Shown in pieces: positions 1 to 7,600 of a stretch of 16,046 bases of DNA (its first letter is position 1; each line of letters opens with the position of its first letter). Where the stretch lies: positions 1 through 16,046 of the forward strand of contig NZOF01000017.1 in assembly GCA_002695185.1 (NCBI GenBank), in the 5' to 3' direction. Source of the DNA: Erythrobacter sp. (GTDB lineage: Bacteria > Pseudomonadota > Alphaproteobacteria > Sphingomonadales > Sphingomonadaceae). Made by a program: the position numbers and the translations under genes. The notes under the pieces are model-generated. The model saw only the letters and a list, made by a program, of their open reading frames with translations, had not been told where the DNA came from and searched no databases.

Positions 1-296
1 CGCAGGCCCAGCATGCGCGCGAAATAGGCTTCGGACACGGCGGTCGAGCCGCTCGATGCCTCGACCACCGGCGTGCCTTCGCAGATCCAGCCGTTGCACA
101 GGCCATAAAGGAACAGCGACCGGGCAAGCCGGTGCTTGAGGCTGCCGGTCGGATGGCTCGACTCGTCCTTGAGATAGATCGCGATATCGGGCAGCGCGGG
201 AACCGGCAGCGGTATGAGATGTGTGTCGGCGGATCGGTTGAAATCGGCCTCGATGCGGCCGATGGCCCAGTTAACCCACTCGCGCGTGTTCGTCAT
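1..296 (-). CDS. PLP-dependent cysteine synthase-family protein, N-terminal part (cut by window edge)
   Basis: Reading the minus strand from an ATG at 296-294 gives an open frame of 98 codons that runs off the left edge. The protein begins [20 protein letters not shown] and contains PTGSLKHR, the motif in which the lysine (about residue 54) binds pyridoxal phosphate in fold-type II enzymes. It is followed by the loop EASSGSTA, which grips the substrate carboxylate or the cofactor phosphate in cysteine synthases. Members make cysteine from O-acetylserine or act on related amino acids in the cytoplasm; which substrate this one uses cannot be told from the N-terminus. It is a host gene just outside the integrated element, divergent from the tRNA-Gly gene. 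Its codon use is strongly GC-biased, more so than several of the element genes. Confidence 0.85.
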   Translation of the reverse strand, partial: MTNTREWVNWAIGRIEADFNRSADTHLIPLPVPALPDIAIYLKDESSHPTGSLKHRLARSLFLYGLCNGWICEGTPVVEASSGSTAVSEAYFARMLGL

Positions 297-411
297 GGCG
301 GCCTTCTACCGGGAAAGGGCCGGCGTTAAACCCCGGGCGCGCGATTTTCGCTGCCCGCGCCGGTTTGTATTGACCGGCGCGCGCCTTCCGTGGCAAGCGC
401 CGCGCCGCCTC

Positions 412-457
412 GCGGGTGTAGCTCAATGGTAGAGCAGCAGCTTCCCAAGCTGACGAC
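412..457 (+). repeat. attL: truncated 5' half of tRNA-Gly(CCC)
   Basis: These 46 bases are identical to 15948-15993 and correspond to the tRNA-Gly acceptor 5' strand, D arm and anticodon arm. At 458 the sequence departs from the tRNA (left reads AAC where the intact gene reads GAG). This is the host-side 5' half left stranded when the element integrated. The original host promoter is still upstream; a TTGACC at 370-375 is a possible -35 box, with no convincing -10. Any transcript from here should be an unprocessable half tRNA running into the element. Confidence 0.93.
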
Positions 458-482
458 AACCGCAGAAATCTGGGCTTTTTGC

Positions 483-541
483 TGTAAACTGATGCCAAAT
501 CGACCCATTTGTTTTCAATGGCTTGTGAAGCTGCTGTAAAC
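483..541 (+). promoter_or_regulatory. Candidate integrase arm-type sites, left end (2 x TGTAAAC)
   Basis: TGTAAAC occurs at 483-489 and 535-541, 26 and 78 bases inside the left core. The same word, same orientation, occurs twice just inside the right core (15885-15891, 15897-15903). TGTAAACTGA (10 bases) is shared by the first left and the first right copy. Tyrosine integrases of the lambda/P4 type bind short repeated arm sites on both sides of the core through their N-terminal domain, so this is the expected arrangement. The role is inferred from position and repetition. Confidence 0.6.
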
Positions 542-578
542 TTTCCCAGCACTCAGGCTCGAAGTCTCGCGGTGCTGT

Positions 579-1202
579 CTAGGGCACATGCTTCCCAATC
601 CATATCACCCGTCCGACGACCTCGAAGCCTCGACGCGGTAGGTTCGTCCAATTGGGAAAGTCTGGGCTGTCGGTCAGGATCGAGTATCGGCCTTTTCTCG
701 GCTCCAGAGCCACTCTTCGGATCAAATGTTCGTGCGCACCGCGTATCACATACAGTCCGTCGTGAAGTGCTTCGCGGCGACCGAGCAATTGAATGTAGAC
801 TTCATCGCCCTCACTGACGGTCGGGGACATCGCGTGTCCTTCTACGACCACCACCTCGACCCCCGCAGGTTCCGAGCTGATTTGTGCCAGCCAGTTCCGA
901 TCCACCAGTCGCCTTCGTTGTGGCTTGCCCGCGCCATCGGTGAACATGCTCACTGGCAAGACCACGGGCGTCGATGCTTTCTTACTATTCCCCTCCTTTC
1001 CCCCTAGCTCTCGAACAGCGACATCAAAGAATGCCGCAAGCCTCACAACATCTGCCTGGTCAAGCCGCGCTGGGCTTCCCCGTTTCATGAATTGCTGGAT
1101 GTATGAGCTGTTGCGCCCAAGCAGGCGAGATACTGATGCGTAGGTCTCGCCGTGCTCCTGTATGAGCAGTTCTAGCCGGTTTCGTATCTCGCCGTTCTTC
1201 AT
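579..1202 (-). CDS. S24/LexA-fold phage-type transcriptional repressor
   Basis: A 207-residue protein with the layout of lysogeny repressors: an N-terminal helix-turn-helix (about residues 5-65, with YASVSRLLGRNSSYIQQF as the recognition region), a linker rich in charged residues, and a C-terminal S24 domain (about 110-205). The serine motif is GHAMSPT, with Ser126 at the catalytic position. The conserved lysine of the Ser-Lys dyad, normally in a V-K-R-[LIV] context about 36-37 residues later, is Arg162 here (LIRRV), so self-cleavage may be lost or changed. The ATG at 1202-1200 is chosen over an upstream in-frame start at 1421, because GGAG stands a few bases before it and the protein then begins exactly at the HTH domain. 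It lies at the left end of the element, reading outward. It probably represses element genes, but the IS insertion upstream has separated it from any divergent partner. Confidence 0.85.
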   Translation of the reverse strand: MKNGEIRNRLELLIQEHGETYASVSRLLGRNSSYIQQFMKRGSPARLDQADVVRLAAFFDVAVRELGGKEGNSKKASTPVVLPVSMFTDGAGKPQRRRLVDRNWLAQISSEPAGVEVVVVEGHAMSPTVSEGDEVYIQLLGRREALHDGLYVIRGAHEHLIRRVALEPRKGRYSILTDSPDFPNWTNLPRRGFEVVGRVIWIGKHVP

Positions 1203-1251
1203 CCTACTCCATCCTATGCATTTCCTTCGATGAATAGGGCAATTCCTACTC
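1202..1251 (-). promoter_or_regulatory. Candidate repressor operator repeats (GAGTAGGA x2)
   Basis: On the minus strand GAGTAGGA occurs at 1209-1202, overlapping the ribosome site and start codon of the S24 repressor, and again at 1251-1244. The copies are 42 bp apart, close to four helical turns. A shorter TAGGA lies between them. This is a typical place for an autoregulatory operator, but two 8-base repeats are thin evidence and I see no clear dyad within them. Confidence 0.3.
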
Positions 1252-1309
1252 GAAAGCGGTCCACTTCTTTGACAGCGCGCGAAGGTCGAATTGGGTCGGG
1301 AGGAAGGCG

Positions 1310-2359
1310 GTGATAGCCGATACTGACTACTGGGTAGGCATTGATGCTGGCCACGCTGAATGTGCAATTTGTATTCTCGACCGAGCTGGGACCGTCCTTC
1401 TCGAAGCTGTTCGAGACCCAAACGCCGGTGCCGTCACAGATATTCTTCGAGTTCTCGGTGTAGAACGGGTGCAAGCCATCATGATTGAGGCTGGCGTAGG
1501 CATGCATATCGTGCGCAAGCTTCTTGATCGCGGCTTGCCGGTAAAGGTGGTCGATCCGCGCAAGTCGAGCAAGTTCCTGTCGATCCGAAGGCAAAAGACA
1601 GATCCCAGCGATGCGCGGGGCTTGGCCGAACTCGGTCGGTTGGGCGCATCAATTGGCGCGGGGATTCATATCAATCGACCCGATCAGGATGACATTCGGA
1701 TCCAACTGAATGTTCGCAGGTCGATACTCAACAGCCGAATACGCACCGATGCGGCAATCCGTTCGATCCTCCAGCGTCACGGCGCGAGCTTGCGTGTTGG
1801 CAATAGCCCTGGGAAGCTGCGCTTCGAGGTCACACGAGTGCTGCGAGAGCGAATGAGGCTCGGCTATGCGGTTCGGGCCGACTTGATGAGACTGGTTACG
1901 GTGGGAGAGGTGCTTCGTAGCCAACTCGCTGACCTTGATCGGGAGGTAAGCAGTCTCGCAAGGAACATCGATGTCTGCGCCAATCTCCAGACGATGCCGG
2001 GTGTAGGCCCGTTGACGGCCCTCTCGTTCTACAGCGCCATCGGCGATCCGCATCGTTTCTCTCGCAATACCGACGTCGGGCCGTATCTCGGCCTCGCGCC
2101 TGCTCTCCGTCAGTCAGGTGCAACAGCGCATCGAGGTCGAGTGGGACGGTTCGGTAACAAGATGGCTCGAAGTCATTTGATCATGGGGGCCACGCTCATT
2201 CTGTCTAAATGCAAGGTCGAGAGTAAGCTACGAACATGGGGGCTCGACGTTATGTCGAGGACCAATTTCATCAAGGCGCGGGTTGCAGTTGCCCGCAAGA
2301 TGGCTGTGATCCTATTACAAATGTGGAAGGACGGCGCCCCGTTCGATGGGAAGCTGTAG
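1310..2359 (+). CDS. IS110-family transposase (RNA-guided DEDD-Ser recombinase)
   Basis: The 349-residue protein has both family domains. The N-terminal RuvC-like DEDD domain shows GIDAGH (Asp12), IEAGVG (Glu60) and KTDPSDARGL (Asp98 and Asp101). The C-terminal transposase_20 domain (about 225-310) shows MPGVGPLTAL, YLGLAPALRQSG and HRGRVGRFGNK, with Ser269 of RQSG as the probable nucleophile. All five residues expected for this recombinase class are present, so it looks intact. Start: GTG at 1310, preceded by GGGAGGAAGG at a good distance. It is transcribed toward the Fic/HTH pair and away from the S24 repressor. The family moves by circular intermediates using a structured guide RNA encoded in the element (bridge/seek RNA). 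Confidence 0.93.
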   Translation: MIADTDYWVGIDAGHAECAICILDRAGTVLLEAVRDPNAGAVTDILRVLGVERVQAIMIEAGVGMHIVRKLLDRGLPVKVVDPRKSSKFLSIRRQKTDPSDARGLAELGRLGASIGAGIHINRPDQDDIRIQLNVRRSILNSRIRTDAAIRSILQRHGASLRVGNSPGKLRFEVTRVLRERMRLGYAVRADLMRLVTVGEVLRSQLADLDREVSSLARNIDVCANLQTMPGVGPLTALSFYSAIGDPHRFSRNTDVGPYLGLAPALRQSGATAHRGRVGRFGNKMARSHLIMGATLILSKCKVESKLRTWGLDVMSRTNFIKARVAVARKMAVILLQMWKDGAPFDGKL

Positions 2360-2382
2360 ATGTCAATTTCTCCGCGAGGGGA

Positions 2383-2478
2383 GGTGGGTCTGGACCCCGG
2401 TCCGATTTCTGGGGCGACGACCCCGCTGTAGGTTATTGGGCCAGACCCGCCAACTTCGGCTTCCCGCACTTGGGCGGG
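2383..2478 (+). ncRNA. Candidate bridge/seek RNA of the IS110-like element
   Basis: The 3' non-coding part of the IS is unusually rich in hairpins. The outer stem pairs 2383-2393 (GGTGGGTCTGG) with 2441-2451 (CCAGACCCGCC), 11 pairs with one G-C to T mismatch. Inside it GGGG 2411-2414 pairs with CCCC 2421-2424 round a 6-base loop. A second hairpin pairs CCCGC 2463-2467 with GCGGG 2474-2478. IS1111-like elements encode their guide RNA here, downstream of the recombinase gene. Identity is inferred from family and position; RNA ends and guide loops cannot be set from one copy. Confidence 0.5.
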
Positions 2479-2546
2479 GAATATGTAGCGGTGACGCTGA
2501 ACTTCTTTGCCAAGCGAGCTGGCAACTTGCATTGTCAGTCATGCGT

Positions 2547-2580
2547 CGTGTCCGAAATATGTAGACGGATTTCGGACATG
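2547..2580. terminator. Hairpin between convergent genes, possible bidirectional terminator
   Basis: GTCCGAAAT (2550-2558) and ATTTCGGAC (2569-2577) form a perfect 9-bp stem with a 10-base loop; three more bases each side extend it to 11 of 12 pairs. It lies between the IS recombinase gene and the Fic gene, which converge. No T-run follows on either strand, so if it stops transcription it is not a classical intrinsic terminator. It is just outside the proposed IS end. Confidence 0.35.
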
Positions 2581-2614
2581 CTTGGGTGGGCATAGCGGAT
2601 CGCGCGTCACCTCT

Positions 2615-3223
2615 TCATTGGGTCGCGTTCTCAACTCCGACGAAGGCCAGTAGACGTGCGTATTCGCCCCGGTCAGCTTCGCGCAACGCCTTGAGGTATT
2701 CGTCTCTGCGGTCGTTGTCATGAATGAGATCGAAGCCGCCTTCCCAATCAATTGGTGGATGGCCGAAGTGGTGCTTCAGATATTCGTCGGTTGCGATGCG
2801 CGAATGTCGCCCATTCCCGTTCGGGAACGGGTGGATATACACGAGCCGATGATGAAAGCGCGCCGCTGCTTCCAATGGCGAATATGTGCCGTTCTCGGCC
2901 CAATACCGTGCGTCATCCAGAAGCGAACGAAGCTGCACTCCGACATGGAGTGGATCGATCCCGATGTTCTTCTCTGTTTTTCTGAACGTGCCAGCCCATG
3001 TCCATACGTCCCCGAAGAGATTGCGATGCATTTTGCGTTGTGCATCCTCGGTGAGAACATCGTGCTTCCTCTTACGGTCGAGCCACATTAGCCCGCTCTG
3101 CACGTTCGCCTGTTCCAGTTCGTCCAGCTCACCGCGTGTGGAGACGTGCTTGAAGCGCAGCCCTTCAAGTTCATCAGGATCGAGCGGGGTTGCGCCTTCC
3201 GGTTCTGCGCCCATACCACTCAT
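2615..3223 (-). CDS. Fic-domain protein, mobile mystery protein B type
   Basis: The 202-residue protein carries the full Fic active-site motif HPFPNGNGRHSR at residues 131-142 (catalytic His131), so it should be an active AMP- or nucleotide-transferase or related enzyme acting on protein hydroxyl groups in the cytoplasm. The N-terminus (EPEGATPLDPDELEGL, then an ELDELEQ helix at about 32-38) matches the family called mobile mystery protein B, found on mobile elements next to an HTH partner. The start is ATG 3223-3221: it follows GGGAG by five bases and overlaps the stop codon of the partner gene (TGATG). An upstream ATG at 3235 has no ribosome site. STRGE in the N-terminal helix loosely resembles the S/T-x-x-x-E inhibitory motif of self-inhibited Fic proteins, but the usual following Gly/Asn is Leu. 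The target is unknown. Confidence 0.87.
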   Translation of the reverse strand: MSGMGAEPEGATPLDPDELEGLRFKHVSTRGELDELEQANVQSGLMWLDRKRKHDVLTEDAQRKMHRNLFGDVWTWAGTFRKTEKNIGIDPLHVGVQLRSLLDDARYWAENGTYSPLEAAARFHHRLVYIHPFPNGNGRHSRIATDEYLKHHFGHPPIDWEGGFDLIHDNDRRDEYLKALREADRGEYARLLAFVGVENATQ

Positions 3224-3690
3224 CAGTGCTCCCATATTTCGGACGGTCGGTCGCGAAGGAGTTCGCTGGCCAATAGCTGGACCTGGCGCTCACGTTCTTT
3301 CGCTTTGAGTGCTTGCTTCTCCAGTGCCATGTGGGCGCTGGCCTTTGACACAAGGGCCTCGGCTTTCTTGCGCGCTTGCTTCTCAAGTAGGTCACTTACC
3401 GAGCCCTCGCGCGGCAACAGAGCGTAGACCAGTTTGCAATCCATCGCGTCTGCCAGCGCGTCGAGACTTTGCAATGTGATGCGACCATCCCGTTCAGATT
3501 TCTCGGCGGCTGATATGGTGGCTCTGGTTCGTCCTGTCAGGCGCCCTAGTTGTGCGCCTGTGATCCCCAAGGCATTCCGCACTGTCGAGATCCATCCTTC
3601 GGGCGGCACTGCTAACTCTCGTGCGGCGGCGTCTGCGGCGCTATCTATCTTGGTCTGATATTGACGCCTTACGGTGCTCTTGACGCTCAT
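3223..3690 (-). CDS. HTH protein, mobile mystery protein A type (partner of Fic protein)
   Basis: A 155-residue protein with an XRE-like helix-turn-helix at about residues 35-90 (ALGITGAQLGRLTGRTRATI, then a LDALADAMDCKLVYAL helix). A long basic, glutamine-rich, probably helical C-terminus runs from about 100 to 150. Its C-terminal gene end overlaps the Fic start by one base, so the pair is translationally coupled, the order being regulator first, Fic second. This is the fixed arrangement of mobile mystery proteins A and B. By analogy with toxin-antitoxin operons, A is likely to bind the promoter just upstream and possibly to hold B in check; the latter is inference. The ATG at 3690 has only a weak AGGCAG-like ribosome site. 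Confidence 0.83.
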   Translation of the reverse strand: MSVKSTVRRQYQTKIDSAADAAARELAVPPEGWISTVRNALGITGAQLGRLTGRTRATISAAEKSERDGRITLQSLDALADAMDCKLVYALLPREGSVSDLLEKQARKKAEALVSKASAHMALEKQALKAKERERQVQLLASELLRDRPSEIWEH

Positions 3691-3711
3691 ATGTCTGCCT
3701 ATGGATTGACG

Positions 3712-3763
3712 ATACAGTTAATAATGTATGCTCATAATGATACTTCTATAAGCGAATTGTCAA
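3712..3763 (-). promoter_or_regulatory. Promoter and operator-like palindrome of the HTH/Fic operon
   Basis: On the minus strand TTGACA (3763-3758) is followed after 18 bases by CATTAT (3739-3734), or after 15 by TATCAT. This stretch is AT-rich, unlike its surroundings. Immediately downstream, 3712-3729 is an imperfect 18-bp palindrome (plus-strand ATACAGTTAATAATGTAT, outer ATACA/TGTAT arms perfect), 22 bases before the start codon. A regulator bound there would block transcription start, as in autoregulated toxin-antitoxin operons. Confidence 0.5.
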
Positions 3764-3924
3764 ATTAGAATTGATCGGGGGCCTGGGGTTGTAAATTCAA
3801 GCTTGCGCTCACTCAAACCGCAATGACGCTACTGGATGGCAGGGTGCGTCCCAATACCGCCTGATTGGCACCATCAGGGTCGAGCACTCCGGCAGGCTCT
3901 AGGACTTCTCGTATTTGGCCATGA

Positions 3925-4488
3925 TTATGTCGCGGTGACAGGCTCGTCCTTCAGCGCCCGATACACGTTCGCTCGTGCGATCCCCAGCTTCGTTGCTATG
4001 TCGGTTGCTCCCAAGCCCTGATGGCGAAGAGAGCGCACCTGCTCGACATCAACGGAAGGCTCGCGCCCCTTGTAGACGCCGGCCGCCTTGGCGCGCTCTA
4101 TGCCTTCGCGTTGGCGCTCCCTACGAATGTCGGTCTCGAACTCTGCGACTGCTCCGAGAATTCCGAGGATCAGCTTCCCCATGCTGGTGGTCGTATCGAC
4201 CGCTCCCTGCTGCACACACCGGAACCCGACCTGCTTCGCTGACAGCTGTGCAATGATGTCGTGCAGGTCGCGACCGGAGCGAGCAAGGCGATCGAGGCGC
4301 GTGACCACTGAAGTGTCACCTTCTCGAATCCATTCGAGGCATTCTGCGAGCGCTTGGCGGTCATTTCGCGAGGTCCCGGTGACTTTTTCCGCAAAGACCT
4401 TCTCGCACCCCGCGTCGGCGAGCTGCTCCAGCTGAACGTCGAGGTTCTGGGAGCTACTGCTGACGCGCGCGTATCCGACAATTCTCAT
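3925..4488 (-). CDS. Small serine recombinase (resolvase/invertase family)
   Basis: The 187-residue protein has the complete resolvase/invertase fold. The catalytic serine is Ser10 in GYARVSSSSQ with Arg8, and the arginine cluster is TRLDRLARS (Arg67 and Arg70 correspond to the two active-site arginines after the conserved Asp). A long dimer helix runs from about 104 to 132 (GILGAVAEFETDIRRERQ), and a C-terminal helix-turn-helix (about 145-180, GATDIATKLGIARANVYRAL) reads the site. The length is normal for Tn3-type resolvases and DNA invertases. No transposase or invertible gene stands next to it, so it may resolve dimers of the element or be a remnant of a lost transposon. The ATG at 4488 has no strong ribosome site. 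It reads toward the HTH/Fic operon across a 234-bp gap. Confidence 0.92.
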   Translation of the reverse strand: MRIVGYARVSSSSQNLDVQLEQLADAGCEKVFAEKVTGTSRNDRQALAECLEWIREGDTSVVTRLDRLARSGRDLHDIIAQLSAKQVGFRCVQQGAVDTTTSMGKLILGILGAVAEFETDIRRERQREGIERAKAAGVYKGREPSVDVEQVRSLRHQGLGATDIATKLGIARANVYRALKDEPVTAT

Positions 4489-4535
4489 GTGCTGGTTCTC
4501 ACTGCCTCAATGGGGCCTCGAGTCAGTGCAGCATA

Positions 4536-4592
4536 GCGTCTCACAATTGGGATCGAACTCGTATGAGACACTCCGTGGACGCCGTGAGACGC
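4536..4592. repeat. Inverted repeats upstream of the serine recombinase (res-like candidate)
   Basis: GCGTCTCAC (4536-4544) and GTGAGACGC (4584-4592) are a perfect 9-bp inverted pair 39 bases apart, and a third related TGAGACAC lies at 4564-4571. They are 48-104 bases upstream of the recombinase start, where resolvase genes usually keep their res subsites and promoter. Subsites are normally about 12-bp imperfect inverted repeats, so this is suggestive only. Confidence 0.4.
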
Positions 4593-4612
4593 CTCGGATG
4601 GGTATACTCATG

Positions 4613-4650
4613 AGCGACAGCGATACCATCGCGAACAGTGGAAGGTCGCT
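4613..4650. repeat. Nested inverted repeats between recombinase and hsdR
   Basis: AGCGAC (4613-4618) pairs with GTCGCT (4645-4650), and within lies a tight hairpin GCGAT-ACC-ATCGC (4620-4632). The structure is 36 bp beyond the hsdR stop codon on the minus strand. It could end the hsdR transcript, though no T-run follows, or be part of the recombinase site region. Confidence 0.3.
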
Positions 4651-4685
4651 GTAATAAATAACCCCACTTCAATCGGAGCTTTCTT

Positions 4686-7600
4686 CTACTCAATGTCCTT
4701 CCGCAGCTCCTCGTAGAGCTGCCCTGGCCCTAACAGCACATCGCGCAGTCCCTCGCGCACCTTCGCCGAGTTTAGTGCTTGCGAACTCATGCTTTCGTGC
4801 GCGGCCATGGCATCGATGATCGCGTCGAGAATGGCGCTCGAAAGGGTGGGGGAACTTGCGAATTGGGTCTTGCTGTTGTTCCGTGCCTGGGATCGCAGCT
4901 CCTCGGACTCCAGCAGCTTCCCCTTGATCACGTTGTTCACATAGATGAGCTGATCGTCATCGGTTAGGTCACCGTCGAACAAGTCATTGACCTTGGCGAT
5001 GATCTCCGCGAGCAGCGCCTTTTCCTTCTCCTGCACCGCTCCAGAGCCAACCCCGGTTATCGGCGGAAGCGCAGGACGATCATCACCGACCTGTAGCGTG
5101 CGAGCACCCTCGTTCTTGAGGTTGTGGTGCGTAAGGCGAACTCCTGACAGGTCCACGCCATCTCGCTCACGTCCGAACTGCAACAACGGGGTAAGGCGCT
5201 TGTAGAACATGTAGCGCTTCTCGATCTCCGTGCTGCCGTAGTCGAAAATCTGGGACAAGAAGGCATAGATGCGTGTGAAGGCGGCCATGTCGCCGCGCAC
5301 CTGAAGCAGCACGTCCATCTCTTCCTTGGCCTCGTTCGCGGCAGTCTTGTCCTTTGTGTCGATTGCCGCCTTGTATTGATCCTTGGCCTCACTGAACTGC
5401 GTCAGCATGCGCTGCGCGATGGGTTCGATCGCGCCGATCAGCTGCCCCTGTGTCGCATTGGCATCAAGTTCGACTGCTACCAGCCGGTCGATCTCGAACT
5501 GGTCGTAGTGACCCGAAGCATCGAGCTTCTGGCGCAGATCGAAGATTAGGTTCGGGTCGGTCTCTGCCTCGATCTCTGCTGTCTCGTAATATTGCCTGAA
5601 GGCCGCCAGCACCTCCTCGGAGCTGTTCACGAAGTCGAGGATGTATGTGGTGTCCTTACCGGGGTGCGAGCGATTCAGTCGCGATAGCGTTTGCACCGCC
5701 TGAATACCTGCCAGCCGACGATCGATATACATGCCGCACAGAAGCGGTTGGTCGAACCCGGTCTGGAACTTGTTAGCGACGAGCAGCAGCTTGCATTCCT
5801 CGTCGTTGAAGGCATCGCGAATGTCGCGACCACGCAGACCGGGGTTCAGTTTCGCGCTTGTCTCCGTGAAGCTCTCGCCCTTGTTGTCTGGATCGTTCAC
5901 CTCGCCCGAAAACGCCACGAGGGTGCGCATTTTGTAGCCTTGGGACTTGATGTAGGCTTCGATCGCCAATTGCCATCTGACGGCTTCCAGACGGCTTCCA
6001 AGCACAACCATCGCCTTGGCCTTCCCTTCCAGCAAGGGCGCGACGTTCTCGCGGAAATGCTCGACTACAATCTGGACCTTCTGCGAGATGTTGTAAGGGT
6101 GCAGCCGAACCCAGCGCATGATGCCTTTCATGGCCGCGCTCTTCTCGACTTCCATCTCGTCCCATTCCTGCCCGCCGCTGGCGAGTTTGAAGGCAAGCTT
6201 GTAGGGCGTGTAATTCTTCAGCACGTCGAGGATGAAACCTTCCTCGATCGCCTGCCGCATCGAGTAGACGTGGAATGGACCCGGCTTGTTGTCTTCGCTC
6301 GCCGGTGCATCAGGGTTCGGCCTGCGCCCGAACAGCTCCATCGTCTTCGTCTTTGGCGTCGCTGTGAAAGCAACATAGGTCACGCCATCCTCGGCTGCAC
6401 GCGCGGCCATTTGCGCGGCGAGAACATCTTCCGCGCTTACCTCGCCACCATCGCCTAACTCCTCGATCTCTTCGGGTGACAGCACAGCCTTGAGCTTCGC
6501 GGCGGTCTCGCCGGCTTGGCTGCTGTGCGCCTCGTCGGCGATCACGGCGAACTTTTTGCCATCGGTCGCTGCGCGTTCTCGCACAGCCTCCAATGCAAAG
6601 GGGAATGTCTGCATGGTGCAGACGATGATCTTCTTGCCCGCATCGAGAGCATCAGCCAGCGCAGCGCTCTTGCTACCACTGTCGCTCGTGATGGTCGCGA
6701 CGACACCTTTGGTGCGCTCGAACTCGAACAACGCTTCTTGCAGCTGTGCGTCGATCACGTTGCGGTCAGAGACCACGATCACGCTCGAAAACACCTTTTG
6801 ATCGTTCTCGTCATGCAGGTCAGCAAGGAAGTGCGCTGACCAGGCGATCGAGTTGGTCTTGCCCGATCCGGCGCTGTGCTGGATCAGGAAGCGCCCGCCG
6901 GCCCCTTCGGCGCGCACCTGCTCACGCAGCTTCCTCGTCGCGTCGAGCTGATGATAGCGCGGGAAGATCACCGTGGTGATTTGCTTCTTCTTGTCGCGCT
7001 TCGCGATCATGTAGCGGCCGATCAGTTCGAGCCAGCTGTCGCGCTGCCAGACCTCTTCCCAAAGATAGGCTGTCGGGTGGCCGGGACCATCGGCGACGTT
7101 CCCCGCGCCGCCCTTGTTGCCCCGGTTGAACGGCAGGAAGCGCGTTTTCCCGCCTTCCAGCTTCGTGGTCATCATCACTTCGCGGTTAGACACGGCGAAG
7201 TGGACGAGAGCGCCGCGAGCGAAGGTCAGCAGTGGCTCGTTCTTCGGATTGCGATCGAACTTATACTGGTCGATTGCGTCGCCGATGCTCTGCGTGAAGT
7301 CGGTCTTCAACTCCGTCGTCGCGACGGGAATGCCGTTGAGGAACAGGCCGATGTCTATGCTGTTTTCGTTCGAGCGCGAGTAACGCAGCTGGCGCACGAC
7401 CCGCAGCTTGTTCGCCTCGTAGCGAGACACGATGTCGGGGTTCATGCCTGACGCGGGAGCGAACTGCGCGAGGCTTACCAGACCGCGCACACCGATCAGT
7501 TCGAGACCATGGCGCAGAACATCCAGTGTGCCGCGATCGTCGAGCTGTTTGCGCAGGCGATCGCCGAGGACGTCTAGCGCCGCTGCGCCGTGCGCTTTCT

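Larger units (their letters stand above)
1263..2509 (+). mobile_element. IS110-family (IS1111-like) insertion sequence, approximate ends
   Basis: The recombinase gene at 1310-2359 is flanked by a 9-bp direct repeat, ACTTCTTTG, at 1263-1271 and 2501-2509. Just inside lie short inverted ends, CAGCG on the left (1273-1277) and CGCTG (2495-2499) on the right. The size would be about 1.25 kb, usual for the family. The non-coding part is long on the 3' side (about 140 bp) and short on the 5' side (about 40 bp), the IS1111-like layout in which the guide RNA lies downstream of the gene. IS110-family elements have no long terminal inverted repeats and usually no target duplication, so these ends are a proposal; an empty site would settle them. 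Confidence 0.55.

Noticed and set aside
2550..3245. Shared 12-mer GTCCGAAATATG at 2550-2561 and, inverted, at 3234-3245
   Set aside because: In a 16-kb window several chance 12-base matches are expected, and the second copy lies in coding sequence.
5691..7451. Long plus-strand frames opposite hsdR (255 and 191 codons)
   Set aside because: They are antisense to an intact, motif-complete hsdR and show no domain of their own.
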